Positions 18,250 to 27,701 of a stretch of DNA of 64,000 bases are shown one piece after another. The stretch covers positions 62,001-126,000 of the forward strand of contig NZ_AAYB01000001.1 of the NCBI RefSeq assembly GCF_000169435.1. Reading direction: 5' to 3'. The notes below the pieces were generated by a model. It was not told where the DNA came from, did no database searches, and saw only the letters and a program-made list of their open reading frames with translations. Source of the stretch: Roseobacter sp. CCS2 (GTDB taxonomy: Bacteria > Pseudomonadota > Alphaproteobacteria > Rhodobacterales > Rhodobacteraceae). Positions within the stretch are counted from its first letter, which is position 1, and every line of letters begins with the position of its first letter. The position numbers and the translations under genes are program-made.

Positions 18250-19322
18250 CAGGAAGGTCCCCCCGCAACGGTCGCACCATCGGGTGCGAAGTAAAAACAT
18301 GCAGATGGGTCAAGATAGAACGGGTGATCCGCCCCCACTTCATACGGGTGGACGCCATGCGACAGTGACACCCAATCGCCCACGTCCAGCCGGAAATGGG
18401 CGGAGCTTTCCGAACCGGACAGTTCGGTCACCAGCACATTGCCGGACAGTGGCACCGTATGTTTATGACTGGGCGTTGGCGTCACATGATGCGGGCGGAT
18501 GGCCACGACATAGTCACCGTCGGACAGGCCTTGTGCGGCCCCTTGGGCTGTCCATGACGCATCGCCCATTGTGATCTGATCGCCAGCCTTGGTCACGGAT
18601 GCTTTGTTGATCGGCGGGTCTGAAAATACTGCGGCGGCAGTCAATGATCCCGGCGTGCGATACAGATCGGCAGTGCGCCCAAACTGAACAACGTGGCCAT
18701 CATCCATCAGGCCAGTATATCCGCCCAGCAACAACGCCTCTTCGGGTTCAGAGGTGGCATAAACGACCACTGCGCCGCGTCCTGCAAAAAGTTCGGGCAA
18801 TTGTTCGCGCAGTTCTTCGCGCAGTTTATAATCAAGGTTCGCCAAAGGCTCATCCAGAAACACAGCGCGGCTTTCTTTGGCAATGGCACGCGCCAGCGCG
18901 GTCCGCTGTTGCTGGCCGCCAGACAATTCATGCGGGCGGCGGTGCAGCATCGGGCGCAGTTGCAGGATATCTGCGGCCTCTTCGACCCGGCCTTGGATTT
19001 CCGATTTCGCCATGCCAGCCACCTTCAATGGCGAGGCGATGTTATCGTAGACTGTCATATGCGGGTAATTGACGAAGAACTGATGCACCAATGAAATGTT
19101 ACGCTTTTGCGTGCTCAGCTTGGTGACGTCTTGGCCATCCATCAGCACCTGACCATCGGCAATCGGGTCCAGCCCCGCCATCATCTTGATCAGTGACGTC
19201 TTGCCTGACCCTGTCTGGCCCAGCAGCACATTGAAATGCCCAGTTTCCAGCGTCAATGTCGTGGGCTTGATGTGGGTCTGCCCATTCACGACCTTGGTAA
19301 TATTCTGTGTTTTAAGGGTCAT
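18249..19322 (-). CDS. glpS: Glycerol ABC transporter ATPase lacking the switch histidine
   Basis: 357 residues from ATG 19322 (MTLKTQNITK). Walker A is GQTGSGKT (35-42), the Q-loop is Q81, the signature LSGGQQQR (133-140) is intact and Walker B is AVFLDEP (153-159). The H-loop, normally VTHD, reads ATSE, so Ser replaces the histidine at residue 191. With GlpT it would form a heterodimer having one full ATP site and one degenerate site. The start was moved from 19508 because the extra N-terminus has no family match and crosses the 19351-19378 hairpin. Confidence 0.87.
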   Translation of the reverse strand: MTLKTQNITKVVNGQTHIKPTTLTLETGHFNVLLGQTGSGKTSLIKMMAGLDPIADGQVLMDGQDVTKLSTQKRNISLVHQFFVNYPHMTVYDNIASPLKVAGMAKSEIQGRVEEAADILQLRPMLHRRPHELSGGQQQRTALARAIAKESRAVFLDEPLANLDYKLREELREQLPELFAGRGAVVVYATSEPEEALLLGGYTGLMDDGHVVQFGRTADLYRTPGSLTAAAVFSDPPINKASVTKAGDQITMGDASWTAQGAAQGLSDGDYVVAIRPHHVTPTPSHKHTVPLSGNVLVTELSGSESSAHFRLDVGDWVSLSHGVHPYEVGADHPFYLDPSACFYFAPDGATVAGGPS

Positions 19323-19350
19323 AAGCGCACTTTGAAAAGTCAGTGTAAGT

Positions 19351-19378
19351 GACCGGGGCCCTGCGGCGGGCCCCGGTC
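19351..19378. repeat. 11-bp perfect hairpin between glpV and glpS
   Basis: GACCGGGGCCC and GGGCCCCGGTC flank the loop TGCGGC. No T-run follows on the minus strand, so this is more likely a processing or mRNA-stability hairpin protecting glpV transcript than a true terminator. It is placed exactly like the ugpB-ugpA hairpin. Confidence 0.75.
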
Positions 19379-19410
19379 GGTGTCGGCGCAAATTGCGCCA
19401 GACAGGGAGG

Positions 19411-21147
19411 TTACTCAGTTGCCCAGCGGGCGACCAATTCGTCATAGTTGACGGTTTCGCCTTGCGGTTTCTCGTTCTCAAGCGGTGGTTTGGCGCCGCC
19501 GTTTGCAAACCAGTATTCCGCCGTCTGTTCTTCGTTCAGACGTGGACCACACCCACCATAGACATTGGCAGCTTCATCAGCGGCCTGCATCCGGGACATA
19601 GTGATGTCCATTTCTTCGGCCAGACGGTCCATCGCCTCTTGCGGGGTAAACGCACCAGAGTTCACGTCACCAATCTGCTGCCACCAGATTTGGGCCAGCT
19701 TTGGATAATCCGGTACGTTGATGCCGGTTGGCGACCATGCCACGCGATCAGGCGAGCGGTAGAACTCTACCAATCCACCCAGCTGCGGTGCGCGCTCAGA
19801 GAACGATTCGTGGTTCACCGTGCTATCGCGAATGAACGTCAGACCCACATGGGACTTTTTCACGTCAACCGTCTTGGACACGACGAACTGCGCATAAAGC
19901 CAAGCAGCCTGTGCACGATCCAGCGGTGTGGAATTCAGGATCGTCCATGATCCCACGTCCTGATAGCCGACCTTCTGGCCTTCTTCCCAATATGGCCCAT
20001 GCGGGGATGGGGCCATGCGCCACAGTGGGTTGCCGTCAGCATCGACCGTATTGTTGCCCGCTGACTGCGGGGCGACCATGTCGGCGGTAAAAGCTGTGTA
20101 CCAGAAGATTTGCTGGGCTACGTTGCCTTGGGCCAACGCAGGCAGCGACTGATAGAAGTCATAGCTTGCAGCACCCGGTGGCGCATAAGCCCGCAACCAT
20201 TCGTCCCATTTGCGGATCGCATAGACCGCGGCCGGACCGTTAGCCGCACCACCGCGTGTCACGGATGCACCAACAGGATTGCAGGTGCCTGCTTCCATGC
20301 GGATGCCCCATTCGTCGATCGGCACACCATTTGGCTCACCCACCGAACCGGCACCGGCCATCGACAACCAAGCGTCGGTCATCCGCCAACCAAGATCAGG
20401 CGCACGCTTGCCATAATCCATATGGCCGTAAATGCGGACGCCGTCGATTTCCTGCACGTCATTGCTAAAGAACTCGGCGATATCCTCGTAAGCTGACCAG
20501 TTGACCGGAACGCCTAGCGGATAGCCATATTTGGCCTCGAACTGCGCTTGCAGGTCAGGATCGTCGAACCAGTCTTTGCGGAACCAGTACAGGTTCGCAA
20601 ACTGCTGGTCGGGCAACTGGTAGAGATCACCATCGGGGCCCGTCGTAAATTGAATGCCCATGAAATCGGCAAGGTCCAAACCTGGGTTCGTCACCGCCGC
20701 ACCTTCACCTGCCATAAAGTCGGTCAGGTTGCGGGCCAGCTGCAGGCGCGAGTGTGTGCCAATCAAGTCACTGTCATTCACATAAGCATCGTAAAGGTTC
20801 CGACCGGTCTGCATTTGGGTTTGCACGGCCTGCACAACCTCGCCCTCGCCCAGAATCTGGTGGTTCACCTTGATGCCGGTGATTTCCTCGAACGCCTTGG
20901 TCAGGACGTCGCTTTCGTAGGAATGTGTTGGAATGCCTTCGGACAGAACGTTGATTTCCATACCAGCATAGGGTTGTGCGGCTTCAATGAACCACTGCAT
21001 TTCAGCCATCTGTTCGTCTTTTGACAATGTTGATGGCTGGAATTCTTGATCAATCCAGCGCTGTGCTGCGGCTTCGTCAGCCAAAGCGCTATTGGACCCC
21101 GCAATCACAGCAGACACTGCAACCGCGGAGAGCAGATACTTGCGCAT
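19411..21147 (-). CDS. glpV: Glycerol ABC transporter substrate-binding protein
   Basis: 578 residues, longer than typical family-1 binding proteins, as expected for GlpV. A Sec signal peptide (MRKYLLSAVAVSAVIAGSNS, cleavage near ALADEA) is followed by WIDQEFQPSTLS and LSEGIPTHSYESDVL. It binds glycerol in the periplasm. It heads the operon; GGGAGGAG lies just upstream of the ATG. No glpD, glpK or glpR gene is in the window, so glycerol kinase and dehydrogenase must be elsewhere. Confidence 0.87.
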   Translation of the reverse strand: MRKYLLSAVAVSAVIAGSNSALADEAAAQRWIDQEFQPSTLSKDEQMAEMQWFIEAAQPYAGMEINVLSEGIPTHSYESDVLTKAFEEITGIKVNHQILGEGEVVQAVQTQMQTGRNLYDAYVNDSDLIGTHSRLQLARNLTDFMAGEGAAVTNPGLDLADFMGIQFTTGPDGDLYQLPDQQFANLYWFRKDWFDDPDLQAQFEAKYGYPLGVPVNWSAYEDIAEFFSNDVQEIDGVRIYGHMDYGKRAPDLGWRMTDAWLSMAGAGSVGEPNGVPIDEWGIRMEAGTCNPVGASVTRGGAANGPAAVYAIRKWDEWLRAYAPPGAASYDFYQSLPALAQGNVAQQIFWYTAFTADMVAPQSAGNNTVDADGNPLWRMAPSPHGPYWEEGQKVGYQDVGSWTILNSTPLDRAQAAWLYAQFVVSKTVDVKKSHVGLTFIRDSTVNHESFSERAPQLGGLVEFYRSPDRVAWSPTGINVPDYPKLAQIWWQQIGDVNSGAFTPQEAMDRLAEEMDITMSRMQAADEAANVYGGCGPRLNEEQTAEYWFANGGAKPPLENEKPQGETVNYDELVARWATE

Positions 21148-21483
21148 CTTTTCTCCTCCCTTGAGATGTTTTGTGCCGGTTTTGCCGACACGTTATTGTG
21201 AACGCCGAAGTTTCGATCTGTCAAACTAATATTTTAGTAGGAAAAAAGATGCATATTAAATTATTGAAATAATTATATTTTTTATGTGGGAAGCCAACGC
21301 ATTTTCGACACGAACGTTCTTTGATCACCCTTCATGACCAAGAGATTGCAATGAAGACCCGCCCATTGCGGCCAAAACGTCATTGGCAATTTTCACCGCA
21401 AAGCCGCTATCGGTTTCAGCATGGCGGTGATGGGTGGCCATCCACCGTGCCTTGCCCGCAAGGACACCGGCCCTACCAACCAC
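21148..21483. promoter_or_regulatory. AT-rich promoter region of the glycerol operon
   Basis: No gene is supported here. The part next to glpV (21221-21290) is strongly AT-rich in a GC-rich genome and holds two inverted repeats: ACTAA-tatt-TTAGT (21225-21238) and AATTATT-ga-AATAATT (21259-21274). They are candidate operators for an unknown regulator. The rest, towards 21480, shows nothing recognisable apart from the terminator of the next gene. Confidence 0.5.
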
Positions 21484-21517
21484 AAAAAACGCGCCGCAGG
21501 GGATCCTACGGCGCGTT
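21484..21517 (-). terminator. Rho-independent terminator of the 5'-nucleotidase gene
   Basis: On the minus strand, AACGCGCCG pairs perfectly with CGGCGCGTT (9 bp) across a 12-base loop and continues into a T-run (plus-strand A residues 21484-21489). It starts 20 bases after the stop of the nucleotidase gene. Confidence 0.88.
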
Positions 21518-21537
21518 CTACGATAACCAGTTCAGGT

Positions 21538-23100
21538 TTACTTCATTGTGATGCGGCCGTCAGTATAGGGCTGATAAGGCGCATTTTGCGCAATGTACTC
21601 TGCCGTGACATCAGCCAAGTCTGGACCGAAGTCATAGGCGTTCATTGCATCTTCAAACATGCTGTACCCGTCACCACCGTTGCGGACGTAGTTGTTGGAA
21701 ACAACACCGTAAGTTGCAGCAGTGTCGATTGCTTCGCCGCCGACCATCACATCAGATACCCGGGATCCAGGCTCGGCTGACGCATCAACACTAAAGGACA
21801 TGCCCGCCACCTGCGGGAAGCGCCCAGCGCCTTCTTCGATCTGGCCGACGCCATTTTCAAGCGCGGCCACAATCGCCTCGCCAGTAACTTCAAAGGTCGA
21901 CAGGGTATTCTGGAAAGGCAGTACAGTCAGGACCTCGCCCATGGTAATTTCGCCTGCGTCAATAGATGACCGCAGACCGCCACCATTTTGAATGGCAATC
22001 TGAATACCCTGGTCCTTCACCCGGTCCAGCATCGCGTCAGCCACAAGGTTCCCCATCGGGCACTCCATTGCACGGCAAACTGTCCGGTCCCCCTCAATCG
22101 CTTCGACAGTATCCGCAACAACGCGTGTCTTCATCTCTTCGATGGGACCTGCAAGTTCAGCCACACGCGCGACAGTCGCTTCGTCTTCGGCAATGCTGGC
22201 GTCCAGCAGGATGGTGTCACCGGTCGCGGATGTCACATTACCCGCATCGTCAAAGACTAATGTCAGATGGCCAACGTATTTTGAATACGCATAAGCCTGC
22301 ACCACAGGCACACCATTTACCATTGTCGGATACGCCATCGCATCTTCTTCGGTATTGGAAAACAGCGTGTGAGAGTGACCGCCAACAATCGCGTCAACGC
22401 CCGCCACTTGTTCCGCAATCGCTGTATCCTTTGGCACGCCCACGTGGGTAAGCGCGATAATCTTTGTGACACCTTCCGCTTCCAGTGCGGCCACATCAGC
22501 AGCAAGGCTTTCAGTTTCTTCGGTAAAGATCACCGCATCTGATGGGCTGGAGGTTTCAACCGTGTCTGCCGCCAAAGCAGAGATGATGCCGATACGCTCA
22601 CCGCCCACGTCCAGCACGACATGGTTTTCGACCTGTCCGGCAAGGATGTTCGAACTGGACACATCGATGTTGCCCGAGATCACTGGGAAAGACACCGCAT
22701 CCGTCAGCTTGCGCAGGCCTTCATCGCCATCGTCGAATTCGTGGTTGCCCACGGCCATCACGTCATAGCCGATCTGTTCCATAAACTCGGCTTCGACATC
22801 GCCTTTGTATGTCGTGTACATCAGGCTGCCCTGATACTGATCGCCTGCGTCCAGCAGAACGACATTCTCACCGGCCAGTTCCTCGCGCAGTTCATTGATC
22901 TTTGTGATCACCCGGGCGATGCCGCCAAAGCATTCGCCAGCAGCGTTGTCTTCGGCATTACAGGTCGAATCAAAGCGGTTGATCGGCTCGATCCGGCTGT
23001 GCAGGTCGTTGGTGTGGATGATATGCAGTGTATAGTCAGCAGCTGCCACACTTGCCGTCATGGCCAGCGCACAGGTCGTCGTCATCAAACGTAAAATCAT
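21538..23100 (-). CDS. Periplasmic 5'-nucleotidase / bifunctional metallophosphatase (UshA-like)
   Basis: 520 residues. Signal peptide MILRLMTTTCALAMTASVAAA; then the metallophosphoesterase domain with HTNDLHSRIEP, LDAGDQYQGS, VGNHEFDDG and THVG and GGHSHT metal-binding blocks. The C-terminal 5'-nucleotidase domain contains QNGGGLRSSID and VSNNYVRNGGDGY. It releases phosphate from nucleotides outside the inner membrane. It is a single gene with its own terminator, upstream of nothing obviously related. Phosphate scavenging would fit the nearby ugp operon, but this is inference. Confidence 0.9.
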   Translation of the reverse strand: MILRLMTTTCALAMTASVAAADYTLHIIHTNDLHSRIEPINRFDSTCNAEDNAAGECFGGIARVITKINELREELAGENVVLLDAGDQYQGSLMYTTYKGDVEAEFMEQIGYDVMAVGNHEFDDGDEGLRKLTDAVSFPVISGNIDVSSSNILAGQVENHVVLDVGGERIGIISALAADTVETSSPSDAVIFTEETESLAADVAALEAEGVTKIIALTHVGVPKDTAIAEQVAGVDAIVGGHSHTLFSNTEEDAMAYPTMVNGVPVVQAYAYSKYVGHLTLVFDDAGNVTSATGDTILLDASIAEDEATVARVAELAGPIEEMKTRVVADTVEAIEGDRTVCRAMECPMGNLVADAMLDRVKDQGIQIAIQNGGGLRSSIDAGEITMGEVLTVLPFQNTLSTFEVTGEAIVAALENGVGQIEEGAGRFPQVAGMSFSVDASAEPGSRVSDVMVGGEAIDTAATYGVVSNNYVRNGGDGYSMFEDAMNAYDFGPDLADVTAEYIAQNAPYQPYTDGRITMK

Positions 23101-23254
23101 TGGATTAGGTCCCCCAAGGTTGGAATGCCATCAGCTTGGCTAGGCGATTTAAGAGAGTCAAACGTTATCCTTGGTCAACCTGTGACCCGCAGCTACGGCA
23201 CGACATAGAAAGCCTGCGCTTGACGATTTTTTACGCACAGGCCATGACGCATAC

Positions 23255-23587
23255 ATGCTGATTTACAAAATTTTTCGGGCCGAAGAGTGGACCACCTTTC
23301 AAACAGACGGCGAAACTGTTGGTGCGCCGATTGATGTGGCCGATGGCTATATCCATTTTTCAACAGCCGAAACTGTGGCCGAAACAGCGGCCAAGTACTT
23401 TGCCGGTATCGAAGGGTTGGTTCTGCTGGCCGTTGAAACCGACGGATTAGAGCCACTGAAGTGGGAACCTGCGCGCGAGGACGTTTTGTTTCCACATCTT
23501 TATCGCAAGCTGCGGATGGATGATGTGGTATGGTCAAAGCCGATGCCGTTTGTCGGCGGCGTCCATCAATTTCCTGAATTGTCATGA
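23255..23587 (+). CDS. DUF952 domain-containing protein
   Basis: 110 residues covering a whole DUF952 domain ([10 protein letters not shown], then [13 protein letters not shown] and FPHLYRKL). The biochemical function is unknown. It overlaps the start of pyrD by four bases (ATGA at 23584), so the two are translated together. This pairing suggests a link to nucleotide metabolism but does not prove it. Confidence 0.85.
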   Translation: MLIYKIFRAEEWTTFQTDGETVGAPIDVADGYIHFSTAETVAETAAKYFAGIEGLVLLAVETDGLEPLKWEPAREDVLFPHLYRKLRMDDVVWSKPMPFVGGVHQFPELS

Positions 23588-24636
23588 ACACACTTGAGAA
23601 AATTGGCCTTGCTGCGTTGCGCAGGATTGATCCCGAAACATCCCATGGTTTGGCACTCAAGGCGCTGAACGCCGGGTTGGGTCCACGCAGCGGTCCCGTC
23701 ACATCCGACCGCTTGCGCACACAGATCGCAGGGCTGCATTTGCCCAACCCGGTCGGACTGGCCGCGGGTTTTGATAAGAACGCGACGGCACTCAGCGCGT
23801 TGTCCAAAACCGGATTTGGTTTTCTTGAAGTCGGGGCCGCCACACCACGCGCGCAGCCCGGCAATCCAAAGCCGCGTTTGTTTCGACTGGCGCAAGATCA
23901 GGCCGCAATCAATCGGTTCGGGTTCAATAATAACGGGATGGACGCGATTGCGGACCGGCTCGCACAGCGCCCAGACGGTGCCGTTATCGGCCTGAACCTT
24001 GGCGCGAATAAGGACAGCACGGATAAAGCGATGGATTTTGCCACTGTCCTGACGCGCTGTGGTCCTGTCGTTGATTTTGCAACTGTCAATGTATCCTCAC
24101 CCAACACAGAAAAACTGCGCGACCTTCAGGGCAAGGCCGCTTTGGCTGCCCTGCTCACCGGTGTGATGGATGCGCGCGCGGCCCTAGCCAGGCCAATCCC
24201 GGTTTTCCTGAAAATCGCCCCTGACCTGACGGAGGCAGAGATTGGCGAAGTCGCCGAGGTTGCGGATGCCTCTGGCATTGATGCAATCATCGCGACGAAC
24301 ACCACTCTGGACCGCGAAGGTCTGCATGGGCCGCATCAGGCCGAAATGGGTGGTCTTTCGGGCCAGCCTTTGTTTGAAAAATCAACGCGCGTACTGACAC
24401 AGCTTGCAGGGCACACAACACTGCCGATTATCGGGGTTGGTGGTGTGGGCAGCGCGGACCAAGCGTATCAGAAAATTCGTGCGGGTGCGTCAGCGGTTCA
24501 GCTTTACACAGCACTGGTCTATGGCGGCATGTCCCTAGCGCGCGAGATCGCACAGGGCCTTGATGCCCTGCTGAAACGTGACGGCTTTGCCAATGTCGCA
24601 GACGCCGTTGGATCAGGCCGTAGCGACTGGACGTGA
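23584..24636 (+). CDS. pyrD: Dihydroorotate dehydrogenase (quinone), class 2
   Basis: 350 residues, typical of the membrane-associated class-2 enzyme, which oxidises dihydroorotate to orotate and passes electrons to quinone. Motifs: [42 protein letters not shown] (with the catalytic serine of class 2) and [20 protein letters not shown] at the FMN phosphate. The N-terminal helices bind the membrane. The 3' end overlaps the convergent MATE gene by 24 bases. Confidence 0.96.
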   Translation: MNTLEKIGLAALRRIDPETSHGLALKALNAGLGPRSGPVTSDRLRTQIAGLHLPNPVGLAAGFDKNATALSALSKTGFGFLEVGAATPRAQPGNPKPRLFRLAQDQAAINRFGFNNNGMDAIADRLAQRPDGAVIGLNLGANKDSTDKAMDFATVLTRCGPVVDFATVNVSSPNTEKLRDLQGKAALAALLTGVMDARAALARPIPVFLKIAPDLTEAEIGEVAEVADASGIDAIIATNTTLDREGLHGPHQAEMGGLSGQPLFEKSTRVLTQLAGHTTLPIIGVGGVGSADQAYQKIRAGASAVQLYTALVYGGMSLAREIAQGLDALLKRDGFANVADAVGSGRSDWT

Positions 24637-25950
24637 CGACAGCTTGTCAGCTTCTGCTTCAAGTGCCGGATACTTCCAACCCAGCGTGACCCCGCGCACA
24701 ATGAAGTTCAACAAAAGCCCGATCCAAAGCCCATGGTTTTGGAACATCGCCATCAGCGGGATCACCGTCACGAAATAGATCACCGTCGAGACGATCATCA
24801 TGTTGCGCATGTCCTTGGTACGGGTTGCGCCAATGAATATCCCGTCCAACATCCAGGCCGCAACGCCAACAATAGGTGCCGCCACCATATAAGGCAGGTA
24901 AACGCGGGCTGTTTCGCGCACATCAGGCGCGGTTGTCATGATGTCGATGATCTGACCACCAAACAACGCAAAGCACAGCGCCAACACCACACAGATAATT
25001 GCGCCCCACAGGCTGCTGAGCACAGCGCTACGCCGTAACGCCGCCCGCGCCCGCGCGCCCAGTGCTTGGCCAACCAGTGCTTCAGCCGCGAAGGCAAAAC
25101 CATCCAAGGCGTAAGCCGTGACCTGCAAAAACTGCATCAGGATTTGATTTGCCGCCAGTTGCACATCGCCAAAGTCGGACCCGTAGAACAGGAAGCTGAC
25201 AAAGATCGCCTGCAACAGAACGGAACGGATCAGGATATCTGTGTTCACCAACGCCATGTGTTTCAGGCGCACCACATCAAAGACGCGCGCCGTCGACAGC
25301 CAAGCCGCCCTGCCAAATACACTGCGGCACAACCAAAGGCCCAGCACCAAACCGCCCCACTCTGCGATGAACGTGGCCCATGCCACGCCTTCGATGCCCC
25401 AACCCAGTTTAAGCCCCAGGATGAAACTCAGCGCGATATTCGCACCATTCATGCCGACTTGTATGACCAGAACCGCCCGTGTGCGTTCCTGTGCAATCAA
25501 CCAGCCGGTGATCCCATAAAGCGCGATAGTCGCGGGCGCCGACCAGATGCGGATCGTCATATAGTCGCGCGCCAACCCTTCAACCTCGGCGCTGGCCGGG
25601 GACACCCAGAATGCCCCCTGAAAGATCGCGACTTGGGCCACGATCATAAACAGCCCAGCCGAAATCCCGATCAGCAAAGCTCGTGACAGCAGCGCATCAA
25701 CCTCGTCCACATCCCCGGCCCCAGAGGCCTGTGATGTCAGGCCGGTTGTGCCCATGCGCAGGAAACCAAATATCCAATAGACCGCAGAGAGGATGATTGC
25801 GCCGATACCAACGGCACCAATCGGGGCTGCTTCGCCCAACTGCCCAACGACGGCCGTATCCACCACACCAAGGATCGGGACTGTCGCGTTGGACAACACG
25901 ATTGGCAAGGCAATCGCCAGCACACGGCGGTGGGTCAGGGCATCAGCCAT
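24613..25950 (-). CDS. MATE family multidrug/toxin efflux transporter (DinF-like)
   Basis: 445 residues with about twelve transmembrane helices in two bundles. The family start is seen in [25 protein letters not shown] and [19 protein letters not shown]. It exports cationic compounds or metabolites by Na+ or H+ antiport; the substrate is unknown. The ATG at 25950 was preferred to a GTG at 25953. It overlaps the stop of the upstream thioesterase gene by eight bases and ends inside pyrD. Confidence 0.9.
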   Translation of the reverse strand: MADALTHRRVLAIALPIVLSNATVPILGVVDTAVVGQLGEAAPIGAVGIGAIILSAVYWIFGFLRMGTTGLTSQASGAGDVDEVDALLSRALLIGISAGLFMIVAQVAIFQGAFWVSPASAEVEGLARDYMTIRIWSAPATIALYGITGWLIAQERTRAVLVIQVGMNGANIALSFILGLKLGWGIEGVAWATFIAEWGGLVLGLWLCRSVFGRAAWLSTARVFDVVRLKHMALVNTDILIRSVLLQAIFVSFLFYGSDFGDVQLAANQILMQFLQVTAYALDGFAFAAEALVGQALGARARAALRRSAVLSSLWGAIICVVLALCFALFGGQIIDIMTTAPDVRETARVYLPYMVAAPIVGVAAWMLDGIFIGATRTKDMRNMMIVSTVIYFVTVIPLMAMFQNHGLWIGLLLNFIVRGVTLGWKYPALEAEADKLSSRPVATA

Positions 25951-26437
25951 CACGCTGAGGCATCAGGAAATGTCCGGTGGCAGAGGCAAAAAGGCGGCTG
26001 CGGTTATCCTGCCACGTTTCCACATGGACAGAGGCGTAACGGCGGCCAGAACGGTTTACACGGGCACGCGCATAGGCGTCACGCGGCAGACCGGACCGCA
26101 GGTAATCAACGGAAAAGTCGATCGTCTTGGGTAGTGCAACCTTTGGCGCGTCCTCACTGAACTTTCCTGCCTCCATGTCTTCCCAGATCATCTGCCAGCT
26201 AAGTTCGATAATCGCGGTAACCTCTAGAAACGCTGCGGTGACGCCACCATGAAGGGCTGGCAACATCGGATTGCCGATCAGTTTGTCTGCGTATGGCAGA
26301 ACCGCCGTCAACTCATCCCCCCTGCGATCAATCTGAATACCCAGAAACTGCACAAACGGCACGCCCTCAACCAGTTTTTGCAATGTCACATCACGGCGCT
26401 GTTTGACGATCTGAACGGGTTCGGGCCGGCGGCTCAT
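25943..26437 (-). CDS. PaaI-family thioesterase
   Basis: 164 residues with a hotdog fold. The PaaI pattern is visible in [32 protein letters not shown] and [21 protein letters not shown]. Such proteins hydrolyse acyl-CoA thioesters; the substrate is not known. The gene is sandwiched with four- and eight-base overlaps between another thioesterase and the MATE transporter, forming a tight three-gene operon. Confidence 0.85.
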   Translation of the reverse strand: MSRRPEPVQIVKQRRDVTLQKLVEGVPFVQFLGIQIDRRGDELTAVLPYADKLIGNPMLPALHGGVTAAFLEVTAIIELSWQMIWEDMEAGKFSEDAPKVALPKTIDFSVDYLRSGLPRDAYARARVNRSGRRYASVHVETWQDNRSRLFASATGHFLMPQRDG

Positions 26438-26874
26438 GTCTTGGCCCTTTCAATAGTGAAGGCACCTGTTGCCGTTGCAACAGGGCGCGACGGGTCCGCA
26501 TCAACGGCTGTTGCACGCACAAACGCCACAGAGCGAGTGACATGGTAACATTCCGCTGTCGCGGTAATACGATCACCGGGTGTGGCCGGGCGCATATAAT
26601 CAATGCGCAGATCAAGGGTCGCCGTCGCAATCGCTGCCGCCGGATGCGCCATCACGGCGGCACCTGCGCAAGTGTCCATCAATGCAGACACTGCACCGCC
26701 ATGAATAACCCCCGTTTCAGGATCACCGATAATGCGCGTGTCATAGTCCATTCCGATCACCGCCTTGCCATCTGCAATTTCGGTCAGCTCCATCCCAAGC
26801 TCTTTTGAATAGGGGATCGCTTCGATGAACTGGCGCGCCAGCATATCACGGCGGGTCTTTTGTACGTCAGACAT
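26434..26874 (-). CDS. PaaI-family thioesterase
   Basis: 146 residues with a hotdog fold. Key segments are [21 protein letters not shown] (the catalytic loop and helix), [19 protein letters not shown] and a C-terminal strand [11 protein letters not shown]. It is the first gene of the thioesterase-thioesterase-MATE operon, paralogous to the next gene. Being divergent from a MerR regulator and close to beta-oxidation genes, it may act on acyl-CoA intermediates. Confidence 0.87.
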   Translation of the reverse strand: MSDVQKTRRDMLARQFIEAIPYSKELGMELTEIADGKAVIGMDYDTRIIGDPETGVIHGGAVSALMDTCAGAAVMAHPAAAIATATLDLRIDYMRPATPGDRITATAECYHVTRSVAFVRATAVDADPSRPVATATGAFTIERAKT

Positions 26875-26972
26875 GCGTTCTCCTGATCGGCATTTTCAAT
26901 TGCGTATCCCTGATTGATACGATTGGCCACCACTGTCATCGCATTGTGATGCATCAGGCAGTTGCCCCAATA

Positions 26973-27000
26973 CCTTGATACCGCTACGTTTGTATCAAGG
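26973..27000. promoter_or_regulatory. 9-bp inverted repeat upstream of the first MerR gene, probable operator
   Basis: CCTTGATAC and GTATCAAGG form a perfect inverted repeat with a 10-base spacer, ending nine bases before the MerR start codon. Long dyads are typical MerR-family sites. A related GTATC...GATAC dyad is seen near 26904-26920, on the side of the thioesterase gene, suggesting control in both directions. Confidence 0.6.
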
Positions 27001-27009
27001 GAGAAATAC

Positions 27010-27378
27010 ATGTCGGACACACGCCTGTCATTCAAAGAGATGTGCGCGAAATTCGATGTCACGCCACGCACATTGCGCTACTACGAATACATCGAACTGC
27101 TTCATCCCGAAAAAGAAGGGCGTTCGCGTTTTTATGGCAATAAAGAACTGGCACGTATGACGTTGATTCTGCGTGGGCGGCGGTTTGGGTTTTCGCTCGA
27201 AGATATCCGGCAGTGGCTGTTGATCTACGAAAAAGAAGGCACCACAGCACAGATGCACGAGTGGGTGGCGCTGGCGGATCGTCAACTGATAGAGTTGGCA
27301 GATCAAAAACAGCAACTGGAAGACACGATCGCCGAACTGAAGAATTTGCGCGACACAACAGCTGAAACGCTGGGATAA
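27010..27378 (+). CDS. MerR-family transcriptional regulator
   Basis: 122 residues from ATG 27010 (MSDTRLSFKEM), preceded by GGGAGAAAT. The HTH is [30 protein letters not shown], followed by the wing and LRGRRFGFSLEDIRQWL. A C-terminal coiled coil for dimerisation is present (LADRQLIELADQKQQLEDTIAELKNL shortened here). No metal-binding cysteines are seen, so it is not a metal-sensing MerR. It is clearly paralogous to the MerR gene at 27702. Confidence 0.88.
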   Translation: MSDTRLSFKEMCAKFDVTPRTLRYYEYIELLHPEKEGRSRFYGNKELARMTLILRGRRFGFSLEDIRQWLLIYEKEGTTAQMHEWVALADRQLIELADQKQQLEDTIAELKNLRDTTAETLG

Positions 27379-27701
27379 GCGCGACTGAGAGGCAAATTTG
27401 GTCACATCAACGTCATCAAGGCAAAGCCGATGGACGTGGTTTTCGGTCTAAAATCCAATTTTAGCGCTAAGATTCAAATCTCAAAATAACCAAAAAGCCC
27501 TTATCAAAGCGCTTTGAGGGGGAATAAATGAAACTTTTCCCCGTTTTTTTGTTGCGCCTGACCTAGCGTCATTTTTGCTGACCTTTCGTCAGCTTGCTCG
27601 TGACGCCACGTTACGTTTACGTACACGTCAACTTTGCTTGTATAGTCAATATATCCTTCGCAAGTGCGTGCCATTGAAACACGCATGATAGGAATGGAAC
27701 A
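27379..27701. promoter_or_regulatory. Regulatory region between the two MerR genes
   Basis: No gene longer than about a dozen codons is supported. Three dyads are seen: palindrome TCAAAGCGCTTTGA (27504-27517), GCTGAC-ctttc-GTCAGC (27577-27593), and a TTACGTTTACGT element (see 27611-27631). The first may belong to a terminator-like or operator hairpin after the upstream MerR gene. Confidence 0.5.
27611..27631. promoter_or_regulatory. TTACGTTTACGT-type operator upstream of the second MerR gene
   Basis: The sequence TTACGTTTACGTACACGTCA has an imperfect dyad of ACGT-containing half-sites. It resembles the LiuR-type motif known for MerR regulators of branched-chain and fatty-acid catabolism in proteobacteria (TTTACGTTTACGTAA-like). 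It is about 70 bases before the MerR start codon. Confidence 0.5.

Noticed and set aside
27528-27566. 12-codon ORF (MKLFPVFLLRLT) preceded by GAGGGGG upstream of the second MerR gene
   Set aside because: Too short to support, and no attenuator-like structure follows; recorded only as a possible leader peptide.
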